Shown here one piece after another: positions 17,046 through 26,017 of a stretch of 64,000 nt of DNA. The notes below the pieces were generated by a model. It was given only the letters and a program-made list of their open reading frames with translations. It had not been told where the DNA came from and made no database searches. Made by a program: the position numbers and the translations under genes. Position 1 is the stretch's first letter. Each line of letters starts with the position of its first letter. The DNA is from Xenophilus aerolatus. GTDB lineage: Bacteria; Pseudomonadota; Gammaproteobacteria; Burkholderiales; Burkholderiaceae_C. Where the stretch lies: contig QAIB01000014.1 of assembly GCA_030418545.1 (NCBI GenBank), positions 51,852-115,851 of the forward strand, in the 5' to 3' direction.

Positions 17046-20000
17046 GCGTCCAACGCGATCGCTTCGAGGAAGGCAGCATGCCGAGCGACGACCTTGGGCG
17101 CCTCCAGTGCGATGCGCGCCATCGTGATCAGCAACCAGAGCTGGGCATGCTGGTAGAAGAACGGCAGCTCCACCGCCTGGAAGGGGACCGCGTCACGGCG
17201 CCGATACTTCGCAACGACCCCGTCCAGCACATCGGCGCGTCCCAGGTGAACTGCCGTGCGCAGGCTATGGGCGGCGAGCCACCGCTGCCGGGTGATGGGC
17301 GAACCGAGCTGGAACCAGGTCAATCCGGCGATGGCCTCGACCGCATCACCGGTAAAGGTCATCGCTTCCTGCCACGCGCCGTCATCCGTGTTGGACGCGA
17401 GCTTCGCCGGCCCGCTCTGCAGCAGGCGCGTCAGTGCTGCCTCGCCTACGCCATGCGTCGTCTTCCCGTTGAACTCCGCAGCGAAGTTGAGCCACACCGA
17501 GGCCGGCACCGCCATCTTGGGACGGGTGAACTCATGGATGAGCAGCATCAGCACGTCGCGGCGCGCCAGACCACAGATCTCCTCGAGGGCACGGACGTGC
17601 GAGCTCGACAGGTAGTCGAAGGAAATGTACTCGCGCGCGTTTACCCGTGCGATGACCGGTGCGCATGCTTTGAGCGCGTCGGCTACGGCGAGCGAAGAGC
17701 CGGCCCATTGCTCCTTGCAGGTGCGCAGCTCCCGTTCTTTCTCGTACAGATCCAACATCTCGAGCCGCGCGATCAGCGCGAGATAGTCAGGCCATTGCTT
17801 GAGAGCCACCTTCGTTCGCAGCGTATCGAGGACATCGCTCGTGAAGCGCATGTTCCGTTGATGCGTACGCGCCGCATCGAGGACGCGCTCCACCGCGACC
17901 TCATCGAGCGAATCGGTGTCCGCTGCGAGCTGCAGGAAATGCGCCTTCGCCGCGGCCTGCTCGTCTTCCCAGGTTCGAGGCGCCGCATCGGCACCGGGCG
18001 CGCGCCAGTTGGCGCGCGTGTTGTGGTCATCGCGCTTGACGTCGATCCGATCCGCCGCCGCGTCCAAGTACTGGCGCTGCCATGCGTCCTGGCCCAGCAC
18101 CGCGCCGGCGAAGCGGGCGAGTGCCCGCGGCGTTTCCGAGCCCAGTGAACCGGGGTTGTTTTGCAGGTATTGCGCGACGAGCTCGGTGGCCACGCCGGGT
18201 ACGCGCGCGGGTGGCTTGGATTCGAGAGTGGCAACCAGCTGCTTGGTCCCGCACACGTAGAGCTCTGCTGGGTTCGACAGTCGCAAGAGCGTCAGGGCGA
18301 GCTCGGCATCGAGCTTGTCGTCCTCCACCAAAGCCCGCACGTACGGCAACAGCGTGTAGTCCAACGAGATTCGCCCGCGGTCCTGCCACCGCGCCAACCT
18401 GGCGAGCCCGGCCACACCGGATACCCGGCTCATCGCGGCGCCGTAGGACCCCCAGTCGAACTTCTGCTCCTCGCCGAAGTTGAGCTCGCAGATGTTGGAC
18501 AAGGTGTGGCTCTCGCGCTGGCCGAGACCCTCGCCGGTCAACTCGCCGGCGAAGTGCATCAACCCTTCGACGAAGCGATAGTCGCCCGAGCCGATCGCGT
18601 CCATTTGCTCGAGTCCCTTGCGGAAGTACACGACCGCTTCGACGGGGCTGGCCATAGCAATCGCCTGCCCGAGTCGCGCGAAGTGTGCAGCGCGGTCGGT
18701 GACATCGTGTTCCTTTTCGGTGGCGGCGCTCGCCTTGATTGCGAGCGCGCCGGCCATTGCATGTAACGCTGGCCGGGACGCCAGTAAGGCGACGAGCCCG
18801 ATCAGGTGGGACACGGACGTGGTTTCCGGTTCGCTGGCAGCTTCGATGTAGGCCGCGACTTCGCCGGCTGGAAATCCGTCGTTCGCCGCAAGAGCCAACG
18901 CCAACAAACGCTCGCCGACTGCGTTGTACTGCTGTTGCGCCGAGCGACCGCCCGAGTGGTAATCCGAGGTGTTGCGAAGCGTGATCCATCGGGCCGTCAG
19001 CGGGGCCAAGGTAGGTGCCGCGGAACCGGAATCGACAACAGCCTGTGCGAAGTCACGCGCGATATCAAGCCAGCGCGGCAATCGCTCCTTGAGGAACTGC
19101 GCGGCCGACGCATTGTGGCTGTAGTAGTGGCACGTATCTTCGTTGGCGTCTCGGGCGGCCTTGGCTTTCGCCTGGTAGTCCGCGTCGAGTGCCTCCTTGA
19201 GCGCGGTGACGAACTCCGTGTCCAGCAAATGCGGAGGCAACGCTGCGGCGTGTTCGGCCAGTTCGCGTGGCAGCAGGTCGCGGGGACCAATCAGGGTGCC
19301 GGTCGCGCAGCAGGTGATGACCTGCCGCGCGATGTACGTGGCGACCTCGCCGATCCAGTACGAGGAATCCATGAAAACGTGCAGGCCCGGCGGCACCGAG
19401 GGCAGCGCCGCGAGGATCGCGGTGGCCTGGGCGGGCATCCCCAACCGCACCGCCTTCGCCGCGGCCTCCACCATGCCCTGTACCAACGGGCGTTCGTCGG
19501 GTCGGTAGTGATCCCGAAGCTTCACCGGGCCGTTCGCCGCGCATGCGGCCGCGAGCGACTCGATCTGGGCGCGTTGCTGCTCCGGGCTGCCGGCGGTGTA
19601 ACGAATTGCCGCGGCGATCGCTCCGATCGACGCCAGCGCATCGACGCAGGCCCGGATCACCTCGGGTGGGAGCAAGGGCGCGGCCTCGGGACGGCGCGCC
19701 AGCTGGAACATCGCCTTGGCGGTGTCGTACCCGTACTCGGCGCTGACCCAACCCGACAGGTCTCGAGCCGCCGCCTTGCCGTCGCCCTTGAGCAGGTAGC
19801 AGAACGGGAGCGCCGCCAAGTCCAGCACCGTTGGATGCGCGCGGTCATGCGCGTCGCTCTTCTGGTCGAAGTAGTGCTGCAGCCACTCAGCGACCCACCG
19901 GGCGTGCCAGATTGCCTCGGCGATCTCGCCCATCAGCCCATGCGCAATCGCCAGGCGGGCGTGGCGGGAGCCGGGCCATGGGGTTCGTGCCTCGAAGATG

Positions 20001-22282
20001 CGCCGAAGCGAATCCGGATCGGCCGAGGCGACCACGAGATCGGGGTAGTCCAGCAGATACGTTGTTCCCCGCTGGTCCATCGCGGCGAGGGTCGACAATT
20101 CGACCAGCAACGGCACGAGGTGGTCGAGGTCGTTGACTCGAACGGCGTGCGCCACGGCGGCGCGAAGTCGCGCATGGCGAATTGTCTGCTGGCCCACGGT
20201 GCCGGTGATGCTCGCAGGCAGCCGCTCGTCGAAGGCCAGCTGGAAGAGCTTCTCGCCATCTTCCAGCTGCAGCAGCAGGTCGGGAAGCGTTGTGGCGGCA
20301 TAGACCGACTCGCCCTGCATGGCGAACAGGTTCTTCGCCAGCTCACGTAGCGGCGCTGCGTGGCCGGCGTAGTTGCGCCGGATGAGGGTTTCGGTGGGCT
20401 CGTCGCGGAACATCAGACCATGCTTGGTCTGCTCCAGCAGCGGCGACAGGTCTGCCGCGAAGCTGACGACCGCGCCTTGGGCCAGGCCATTGACTTGCGC
20501 GAACTCCTTGAGCGGCACGGGCGGCGGCAAGGTGGCCAGACCCGCCAGGAAAGCGCGGATGCTGCGATCGGCATTGCCGAGCTTGCGTGCCTCCACCAAG
20601 GCCTGGTCAATGCGGTGCTGGATCAGATCGTCCAGCGCGATCGGCTTGTCGATCTCGCTCGGCGCCAGCAGGCCAGGTTCCGCGGCCAAGTGTTCCAGCA
20701 CACGAGCATTGCCCTTGGACCGCGCCTGGCCCACCTGGACCATCGTCTCGGTCACCTTGCTCACGCGGGTGCGCAGGAACGCACGTGTCTCTCGCTCGAC
20801 GAACGGCGCCAGTTCGAGTTCCTCGGCGGAGATCTCGCCGGTTGCGGCGAGCCGCCGGTGCGTTCGGGCACTGACGACCACCTGCAGCCCGGGGATCGCT
20901 GCGCCATGCTCCAGGCTCTGCAGCAACAGGCGCGGGAACGAATCCTGGTTGCGATCGCGAGCGATCTCGCTGGCGTTGTCGATCGCGTCGAGCAGCAGGA
21001 TCAGTTGCCGGTCCGCCGAGCCGCGACGCAAAGTCGCGACGGCTTGTTCCAGGCGCACGCGGAAGGCGCGAAGGATGTCTTCGCTGTTGCTGGTCGAGGG
21101 AAGCATGGGGTCGCACAAGCCCCGACAGGCGAGCTCATTGGCGATATGCACCAGACCGCGGCTTGGTAGGTGCCTGCTGTCGTCGGAGGCACGGTATTGG
21201 CCCATGCCGAAGCAGTCGAACAGGATCGTCTCGTGCTCGTGGCCCAAGCGGGCGGCCAGCGAGTTCATGAAGACCGTCTTTCCGAACCCACCTTCGGCAT
21301 GCACGACCAGTGGCCGGGTGAGCCGCGGGATGCGGTGGACGGTGTCGTCCAACTGCACGCGATCAACCACTTTTCCGATCGGCGGAAAGCTCGCTGGCGC
21401 CGGGAGCAGATCCTTGTCGTCGGACAGGCCCAACGCAGCCAGCACGTCCGTGCGCACGATGACGTTGCGGTGCTGCTTGATCAAACCGGCCTTGTCGCGT
21501 GCCATCTCCCGGATATCCGCGAGACGGCGGCGGGCCATGTGGTCCCGCGCGTCTGACCAGTCCACCAGGGTGAGTGCGAGCAGCTGCTTGTTCTCGCGCA
21601 GGTCGCCGGTCAGGCCGATCATGTCTAGTCGCGCGGCGAACTCGGCGAGGTCTTTGCCCGTCAGCTTGCTGGCGTCCGCCACCTGCTTCGCCTGAGTTTT
21701 CGCGTCGCCCTTGAGCGGGCTTTGCGCCGCCAAGCCTTCGATGGCCTCGAGCAGCACGGGCTCGATGGGCCGGTTGGTGACCAGCTCGAACCGCAACTTT
21801 GCCCGCGCCTCGTCGGTCCCAAGCGACGTCTTGCAGGCGCGATACGCGCGCGCAAACTTGTCGATCGTCTTCTTCGCATCCGCCGCCCGAAACGGCTTGT
21901 GCTCGGCCGCCTTGGAATACTTCACCTGGACCACCACCACACGCTTAGCGTGCTGCAGGTTGGCCCGTCCTCCGAAGTACAGGACCGCGTCGGCTATCTC
22001 ATTGCCTGCATTCGAGACGCCGCGCTGGTCCTCGTTGGCGAAACCTTCTACGGCGATGCCGACCAACTCAGCCCCGGGCAGGAGCAAGCCAAGGCACTTT
22101 CGCGCGACCCAGGCTTCGTGGAACTCGTGGCCGTCGCGGGAGGCGCGGACGGTGTCTACCGCCGGCCGCGTTCGAGGGTTGGCCTTCCTCTTGGGTCTGG
22201 GCGACGCCTTGGGCTTCGGCATGGCCTTCCACGGGGTTACCGTCCTGCGCGTCGCCGCGGACTTCTTCGTTGTTATCGCCAT
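16883..22282 (-). CDS. Giant Cap4/DUF4297-like nuclease-STAND NTPase (Avs-like antiphage protein), 3' truncated
   Basis: Predicted defence protein. The first 1,747 codons belong to the gene; the last 53 codons before the stop are read from antisense integrase DNA, so the natural C-terminus is lost. After a Lys/Pro/Arg-rich leader (1-45) comes a restriction-endonuclease-like domain (about 48-185) with GHEFHEAW, GNEIAD (D98) and VVVVQVKYS (Q119, K121), the PD-(D/E)xK pattern of Cap4/DUF4297 nucleases. A STAND/NACHT-type NTPase follows, with Walker A EGGFGKTVF (331-336) and Walker B LILLLDAID (427-435). The remaining 1,200 residues are Ala/Leu-rich helices typical of the sensor repeats of STAND proteins. 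This matches the layout of Avs proteins, which tetramerise on binding phage proteins and cleave DNA. Start MAITTKK chosen; a GTG at 22330 is possible. Confidence 0.75.
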   Translation of the reverse strand: MAITTKKSAATRRTVTPWKAMPKPKASPRPKRKANPRTRPAVDTVRASRDGHEFHEAWVARKCLGLLLPGAELVGIAVEGFANEDQRGVSNAGNEIADAVLYFGGRANLQHAKRVVVVQVKYSKAAEHKPFRAADAKKTIDKFARAYRACKTSLGTDEARAKLRFELVTNRPIEPVLLEAIEGLAAQSPLKGDAKTQAKQVADASKLTGKDLAEFAARLDMIGLTGDLRENKQLLALTLVDWSDARDHMARRRLADIREMARDKAGLIKQHRNVIVRTDVLAALGLSDDKDLLPAPASFPPIGKVVDRVQLDDTVHRIPRLTRPLVVHAEGGFGKTVFMNSLAARLGHEHETILFDCFGMGQYRASDDSRHLPSRGLVHIANELACRGLCDPMLPSTSNSEDILRAFRVRLEQAVATLRRGSADRQLILLLDAIDNASEIARDRNQDSFPRLLLQSLEHGAAIPGLQVVVSARTHRRLAATGEISAEELELAPFVERETRAFLRTRVSKVTETMVQVGQARSKGNARVLEHLAAEPGLLAPSEIDKPIALDDLIQHRIDQALVEARKLGNADRSIRAFLAGLATLPPPVPLKEFAQVNGLAQGAVVSFAADLSPLLEQTKHGLMFRDEPTETLIRRNYAGHAAPLRELAKNLFAMQGESVYAATTLPDLLLQLEDGEKLFQLAFDERLPASITGTVGQQTIRHARLRAAVAHAVRVNDLDHLVPLLVELSTLAAMDQRGTTYLLDYPDLVVASADPDSLRRIFEARTPWPGSRHARLAIAHGLMGEIAEAIWHARWVAEWLQHYFDQKSDAHDRAHPTVLDLAALPFCYLLKGDGKAAARDLSGWVSAEYGYDTAKAMFQLARRPEAAPLLPPEVIRACVDALASIGAIAAAIRYTAGSPEQQRAQIESLAAACAANGPVKLRDHYRPDERPLVQGMVEAAAKAVRLGMPAQATAILAALPSVPPGLHVFMDSSYWIGEVATYIARQVITCCATGTLIGPRDLLPRELAEHAAALPPHLLDTEFVTALKEALDADYQAKAKAARDANEDTCHYYSHNASAAQFLKERLPRWLDIARDFAQAVVDSGSAAPTLAPLTARWITLRNTSDYHSGGRSAQQQYNAVGERLLALALAANDGFPAGEVAAYIEAASEPETTSVSHLIGLVALLASRPALHAMAGALAIKASAATEKEHDVTDRAAHFARLGQAIAMASPVEAVVYFRKGLEQMDAIGSGDYRFVEGLMHFAGELTGEGLGQRESHTLSNICELNFGEEQKFDWGSYGAAMSRVSGVAGLARLARWQDRGRISLDYTLLPYVRALVEDDKLDAELALTLLRLSNPAELYVCGTKQLVATLESKPPARVPGVATELVAQYLQNNPGSLGSETPRALARFAGAVLGQDAWQRQYLDAAADRIDVKRDDHNTRANWRAPGADAAPRTWEDEQAAAKAHFLQLAADTDSLDEVAVERVLDAARTHQRNMRFTSDVLDTLRTKVALKQWPDYLALIARLEMLDLYEKERELRTCKEQWAGSSLAVADALKACAPVIARVNAREYISFDYLSSSHVRALEEICGLARRDVLMLLIHEFTRPKMAVPASVWLNFAAEFNGKTTHGVGEAALTRLLQSGPAKLASNTDDGAWQEAMTFTGDAVEAIAGLTWFQLGSPITRQRWLAAHSLRTAVHLGRADVLDGVVAKYRRRDAVPFQAVELPFFYQHAQLWLLITMARIALEAPKVVARHAAFLEAIALDADGLAMRGAGRVWWKEGRSLGARACVSPALCREPRPRSSQDRGPGRGPGAGRPP

Positions 22283-22706
22283 TGCCCGTTCCGCCGAGAC
22301 ATGATCCAAGGATACCCGTGATGGTCTCACATCAAGTTGAGGGTCCTCCGGATCGCGCCCGCTGCGACGGTCGGGGGTCAGGTTCCCGGAACGCGGTTGA
22401 ACTCACGGTTTCGGCCCAACGGCAGCCTTCAGCCACGCTGCAACGAACGACTGCAACCAGTCTCGAGCCGTCTTCGGATCTTGCGGCGGCATAGCCGGTC
22501 GGTTCAACCTCTGCCGGATATCGGGCTGCTGGGGACGTGGTCGGATGCCAGATTTTTTCAACCCTATATCACTGATTCGGACATAGCTGAAGAGTCGTCC
22601 CATGAAGCCCAGCCAGGCCCCGTGCCTCGCTGGGCTTTATGCCGTCTGGAGCGCACCTACGCATGTCCAAGCTCCTTTCATCCCTCTTTTCCCTCTTTCG
22701 AACCAG
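22283..22706. other. Intergenic region with a hairpin, no convincing gene
   Basis: About 420 bp between the STAND gene start and the glycine-zipper gene. It must hold the STAND promoter. Around 22602-22636 an inverted repeat (AAGCCCAGCCAGGC / GCCTCGCTGGGCTTT, one mismatch) resembles a terminator with a weak T run. A 66-codon minus-strand frame starting MGRLFSYVRISDIG recalls the first residues of resolvases but loses similarity at once. Confidence 0.55.
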
Positions 22707-23228
22707 ATGCCCCTTCACCCCTCCCGCTCCTCCTACCCCTACCGTGATCACGACCGTGACCCGGACGATGTTGATGACGACCCAACTGCAGGCTACAGCC
22801 GCCAAGGCGGCTTCAACCCTTCAGCTACTGCGGGCGGCACCTCTACCAGTGCGGCCTCGGCCGCCAGCTTTACCCCCCACACCTCCCGCTTCCTGTGCCC
22901 TCTGTGCCACTCCCCCCAGGTCGTCCCGCGCGACCTGGGCAAGAAGACCGGTGCAGCCATCGGAACAATCGCCGGCGCCGCGGGGGGTGCGTCAGGTGTC
23001 CTGGCCGGCGCCACTTCCGGCGCCGAAGTCGGCTTTGTGATGGGCGCCCTCGCCGGCCCGGCCGGCGTGCCAGTGGGCACCGTCACCGGCGCCGTCATCG
23101 GCGCCCTGTCCGGCGGCATCGCCGGCTGCGCGGTCGGCGCGGCGCTTGGCGAAGCCGTCGACGAGTCCGTCCTGCGCAACCGTCGCTGCCTCAGCTGCGG
23201 CCACACCTACTCGGTGCCTAGGCACTGA
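22707..23228 (+). CDS. Glycine-zipper protein with split zinc ribbon
   Basis: About 173 residues. A low-complexity N-terminus (RSSYPYRDHDRDPDDVDDD, then Ser/Thr/Ala-rich) leads to CPLCHSPQVV. A long Gly/Ala-rich glycine-zipper region follows (GAAIGTIAGAAGGASGVLAG, GAVIGALSGGIAGCAVGAAL), and the protein ends in CLSCGHTYS. The two CxxC pairs flank the zipper and may bind one zinc. Glycine zippers insert into or associate with membranes. Proteins of this kind occur next to DUF932 genes in plasmids and ICEs. The start is uncertain; the frame is open from 22602. Confidence 0.68.
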   Translation: MPLHPSRSSYPYRDHDRDPDDVDDDPTAGYSRQGGFNPSATAGGTSTSAASAASFTPHTSRFLCPLCHSPQVVPRDLGKKTGAAIGTIAGAAGGASGVLAGATSGAEVGFVMGALAGPAGVPVGTVTGAVIGALSGGIAGCAVGAALGEAVDESVLRNRRCLSCGHTYSVPRH

Positions 23229-23298
23229 GCCCCTCTTCCCTCTTGTTCCAGCTCGCGTTCCCCTTCCCTCTTTCTCTTCTATCCCAGGAGGATTTCTC

Positions 23299-24267
23299 AT
23301 GCCTGCCGCCGCTCAATCCTTGGCCTACCAGGGCCAGACACCCTGGCACCAACTCGGCAACCCCTTGCCGCCCCGCCAATCCATCGACACCTGGGCCCGC
23401 GAGGCCGGCATGGACTGGTCTATCCGCGAAGCCCCGGTGCGGTTCATGACCGACACAGCCGGTGCCTTGGGCTCCATCCGCACTTTCGAAGACCAGAAGG
23501 TCCTGTACCGCTCCGACACCCAGGCCCCCCTATCCGTAGTCAGCCACCGCTACCAGGTCGTCCAACCCAAGGAGGTCCTGGAGTTCTACCGGGACTTGAC
23601 GGAGATTTCCGGGTATGAGCTGGAGACGGCCGGTGTCCTCAAGGCAGGCCGCAAGTTCTGGGCGCTCGCTCGCATCGGTAAGGAAGCTTCTCTCAAGGGC
23701 GGCGACCTGGTGCGCGGCTATCTGCTCCTGGCCACTTCCAGCGATGGCACCCTGGCCACGACCGCCACGCCCACCACCATCCGGGTGGTCTGCCAGAACA
23801 CCCTCTCCATGGCGATCCGGGGTGCCGTCGACGCCATTAAGGTGCCGCACAGCACCACCTTCGAGGCCGAGGCCGTCAAGAAGCAGCTCGGCGTGGCCGT
23901 CTCCGGCTGGGACAGTTTCATGTACCGCATGAAGACCCTGTCGGAGCGCAAGGTCAGGACCCATGAGGCATTGAACTTCTTCCTCAAGGTGGTCTGCCAG
24001 GGCGACGCGCTGGCCGATCCCTCGGTGCGGTTAGTCAACGAGCGCGCCCTCAAGAAGGTGCAGGCGCTCTACGACGGCCAGGGCCGCGGGGCGGAGCTGG
24101 CTTCGACCCAGGGCACGGCATGGGGCCTCCTGAACGCCGTCACGGAGTTCGTCGACCACGAGCGCCGGGCCCGCAGCCAGGAGTACCGCCTGGACAGCGC
24201 CTGGTTCGGCCGGGGCGCTGCCCTCAAGCAACGGGCTCTGGATGCCGCCTTGCAGTTGGCGTCATGA
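23299..24267 (+). CDS. DUF932 domain protein
   Basis: A 322-residue DUF932 (phage/plasmid-like TIGR03299) protein. Family-typical N-terminal segments are TPWHQLGNPLPP and GMDWSIREAPVRF, then VLYRSDTQAPLSVVSHRYQVVQP and the conserved TTIRVVCQNTLSMA. Its role is not established; it is repeatedly found on plasmids, phages and ICEs near recombination genes. The start has the strong site CAGGAGGATTTCTC. It is followed by a clear terminator, so it is probably expressed with the upstream glycine-zipper gene. Confidence 0.88.
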   Translation: MPAAAQSLAYQGQTPWHQLGNPLPPRQSIDTWAREAGMDWSIREAPVRFMTDTAGALGSIRTFEDQKVLYRSDTQAPLSVVSHRYQVVQPKEVLEFYRDLTEISGYELETAGVLKAGRKFWALARIGKEASLKGGDLVRGYLLLATSSDGTLATTATPTTIRVVCQNTLSMAIRGAVDAIKVPHSTTFEAEAVKKQLGVAVSGWDSFMYRMKTLSERKVRTHEALNFFLKVVCQGDALADPSVRLVNERALKKVQALYDGQGRGAELASTQGTAWGLLNAVTEFVDHERRARSQEYRLDSAWFGRGAALKQRALDAALQLAS

Positions 24268-24315
24268 GGTCCCTATGAATCGCCCATGAGACCAATACCC
24301 CCACCCCGACGGCAT

Positions 24316-24355
24316 AGAGCCCGGCTCCTTCACAGGACCGGGCTCTTTGCTTTTT
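24316..24355 (+). terminator. Rho-independent terminator after the DUF932 gene
   Basis: Perfect 9-bp stem AGAGCCCGG/CCGGGCTCT with a 13-nt loop, followed by TTGCTTTTT. It separates the DUF932 gene from the YqaJ gene. Confidence 0.88.
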
Positions 24356-24412
24356 GGGGCGGGGGTTCAACACCCGACGACACACCGAACACACCGACAT
24401 CAAGGACGCCCC

Positions 24413-25462
24413 ATGGCAGAACCTCATCCCGCGGCCTCGCCGCGACGATCCCGACCGGCCTTGAAACTGGTCAAGACCCAGACGCTAAGCCGCGAGCAGT
24501 GGCTCGACGTGCGCCGCCAGGGCCTCGGCAGCTCCGACTCCGCCGCGGCCATCGGCCTGAACCCTTACAAGTCTCCCCTGCAGCTCTGGCTGGAGAAGAC
24601 CGGCCGGGATGCCGATCTCCCCAAGATCGACCCTAACGACGAGACCAGCCCCATGTACTGGGGCACGCTCCTGGAACCCATCGTGGCCGCCCACTACACC
24701 CGCCGTGCGGGCCACCGTGTGCGTCGGATCAACGCCGTCCTACAGCACCCGCAGGTGCCCTGGATGCTGGCCAACATCGACCGGGAAGTCGTCGGCGCGC
24801 CCGAGGTCCAGATCCTGGAGTGCAAGACGGCCGGCTACCACGGCGCTCGACTGTGGGAAGACGGCGTGCCGGAATACGTGCAACTGCAGGTGCAACACCA
24901 GCTCGCCGTCACCGGCAAGCAGGCGGCGGATGTGGCGGTGCTCGTCTGTGGCCAGGAACTTCGCATCCACCGCATCGAGCGCGACGAAGCGCTCATCGCC
25001 CAGTTGATTGAACTCGAGGGCCGCTTCTGGCGCCATGTCGAGACGGACACGGCCCCGGCCGCGGACGGCTCGGAGTCGTCGGCTTTAGCGCTTCAAGCGC
25101 TCTGGCCGCATGACAGCGGGCAGGTGGTGGATTTCCGGGGCGACCTGGAGATGTCCGGGAGTTTCTCGGACCTGGTGGCGGTGCGTGAACTGCTGGCGGC
25201 GACCAGCCGACAGGAAGAGTCCTTGCGCCAGCACATCCAGCAGCGCATGGGCGAAGCCACTGTGGCGCTGTTCGATGGCGGGGAGGTCAAGTGGAAGCGC
25301 ACCCGGGACGGCGAAGGCGTCAACGTCGATCGCCTGCGCCGGGAGCAACCCCAGATCGCCAGCCAGTACGGGCTGCAGCGATCAGGCTCCCGGCGCTTCA
25401 CGGTCAAGGCCAATGCCTCGATCCTGGGCGACGACACCACTCTGGACGGGGTACTGGCATAA
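24413..25462 (+). CDS. YqaJ-family viral recombinase/exonuclease
   Basis: A 349-residue protein with the lambda-exonuclease-like fold. The N-terminal REWLDVR-type motif appears as REQWLDVRRQGLGSSDSAAAIGLNPYKSPLQLW, the hallmark GxSDxAxxxGxxPY of YqaJ proteins. The catalytic core carries GTLLEPIVAAHYTRR, MLANIDREV and ILECKTAGYHG with the E-x-K pair, then VPEYVQLQVQHQLAVTG. Such enzymes resect double-stranded DNA for single-strand annealing in phages and ICEs. A partner annealing protein is not obvious beside it. The C-terminal 120 residues are a helical tail. The start ATG has no strong Shine-Dalgarno. Confidence 0.9.
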   Translation: MAEPHPAASPRRSRPALKLVKTQTLSREQWLDVRRQGLGSSDSAAAIGLNPYKSPLQLWLEKTGRDADLPKIDPNDETSPMYWGTLLEPIVAAHYTRRAGHRVRRINAVLQHPQVPWMLANIDREVVGAPEVQILECKTAGYHGARLWEDGVPEYVQLQVQHQLAVTGKQAADVAVLVCGQELRIHRIERDEALIAQLIELEGRFWRHVETDTAPAADGSESSALALQALWPHDSGQVVDFRGDLEMSGSFSDLVAVRELLAATSRQEESLRQHIQQRMGEATVALFDGGEVKWKRTRDGEGVNVDRLRREQPQIASQYGLQRSGSRRFTVKANASILGDDTTLDGVLA

Positions 25463-25491
25463 GCGCCGTCGGGCCATCGCCCTCGCCGCTC

Positions 25492-25842
25492 TTGACGGCC
25501 GAGGACCACGCGGCGCTGGTGGCCAACTGGCGCGCCACCCTCCCCGAGCGGCCCCAGGACGAGCCGGTCGACACCGATCCCCGACCGGTGGTGCGGCTGT
25601 TCACGCCGGACGCCCACGCAGTGTGGCTGCTCACCGAACTCGACCCCAATACCCGGATTGCATTCGGGCTGTGCGACCTGGGGCTGGGTTTTCCGGAGTT
25701 GGGGTACGTGGCGCTGGGCGAGCTGGAAGGGCTGCGCGGGCCCTGGGGCCTGCGCATCGAGCGCGACATCGCGTTCGCGGCCGACCGGCCGCTCAGCGCC
25801 TACACGCGCGCGGCGCTGGCGGCCGGGCGCATCGTGGTCTGA
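25492..25842 (+). CDS. DUF2958 domain protein
   Basis: A 116-residue protein with the full DUF2958 pattern: PVVRLFTPDAHAVWLLTELD, IAFGLCDLGLGFPELGYVAL, LRIERDIAF and PLSAYTRAALAAGRIV. The family is found almost only on plasmids, ICEs and integrated elements; no function is known. There is no ATG near the domain start; the TTG (LTAEDHAALVANW) was chosen because it matches where family members begin. The start codon is therefore uncertain. The gap to the YqaJ gene is about 30 bp, suggesting co-transcription. Confidence 0.8.
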   Translation: MTAEDHAALVANWRATLPERPQDEPVDTDPRPVVRLFTPDAHAVWLLTELDPNTRIAFGLCDLGLGFPELGYVALGELEGLRGPWGLRIERDIAFAADRPLSAYTRAALAAGRIVV

Positions 25843-26017
25843 CATCGCCGCTGGGCGCTGAGGCGCCCTACCCCGTGCCGCCGGGGTTCACCAGCACCCG
25901 CTCCCGTGCGGCTTGAAGGGAGTGGGCCGGCCAGACGACTGCACGTCGGCCAGTCTCGATCCCTTCACGACTTCGCCTGGCTCTCCGGGCGTGGTCATTT
26001 TCTAATCAAGGATTTCC

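Noticed and set aside
22403..22603. 66-codon minus-strand frame starting MGRLFSYVRISDIG
   Set aside because: The first residues recall resolvases, but the similarity ends at once and no catalytic region follows; too little to call a gene or pseudogene.
22602..22636. Hairpin with GC-rich arms as terminator
   Set aside because: The stem is good, but the T run after it is weak and no plus-strand gene ends before it; kept only as a note in the intergenic entry.
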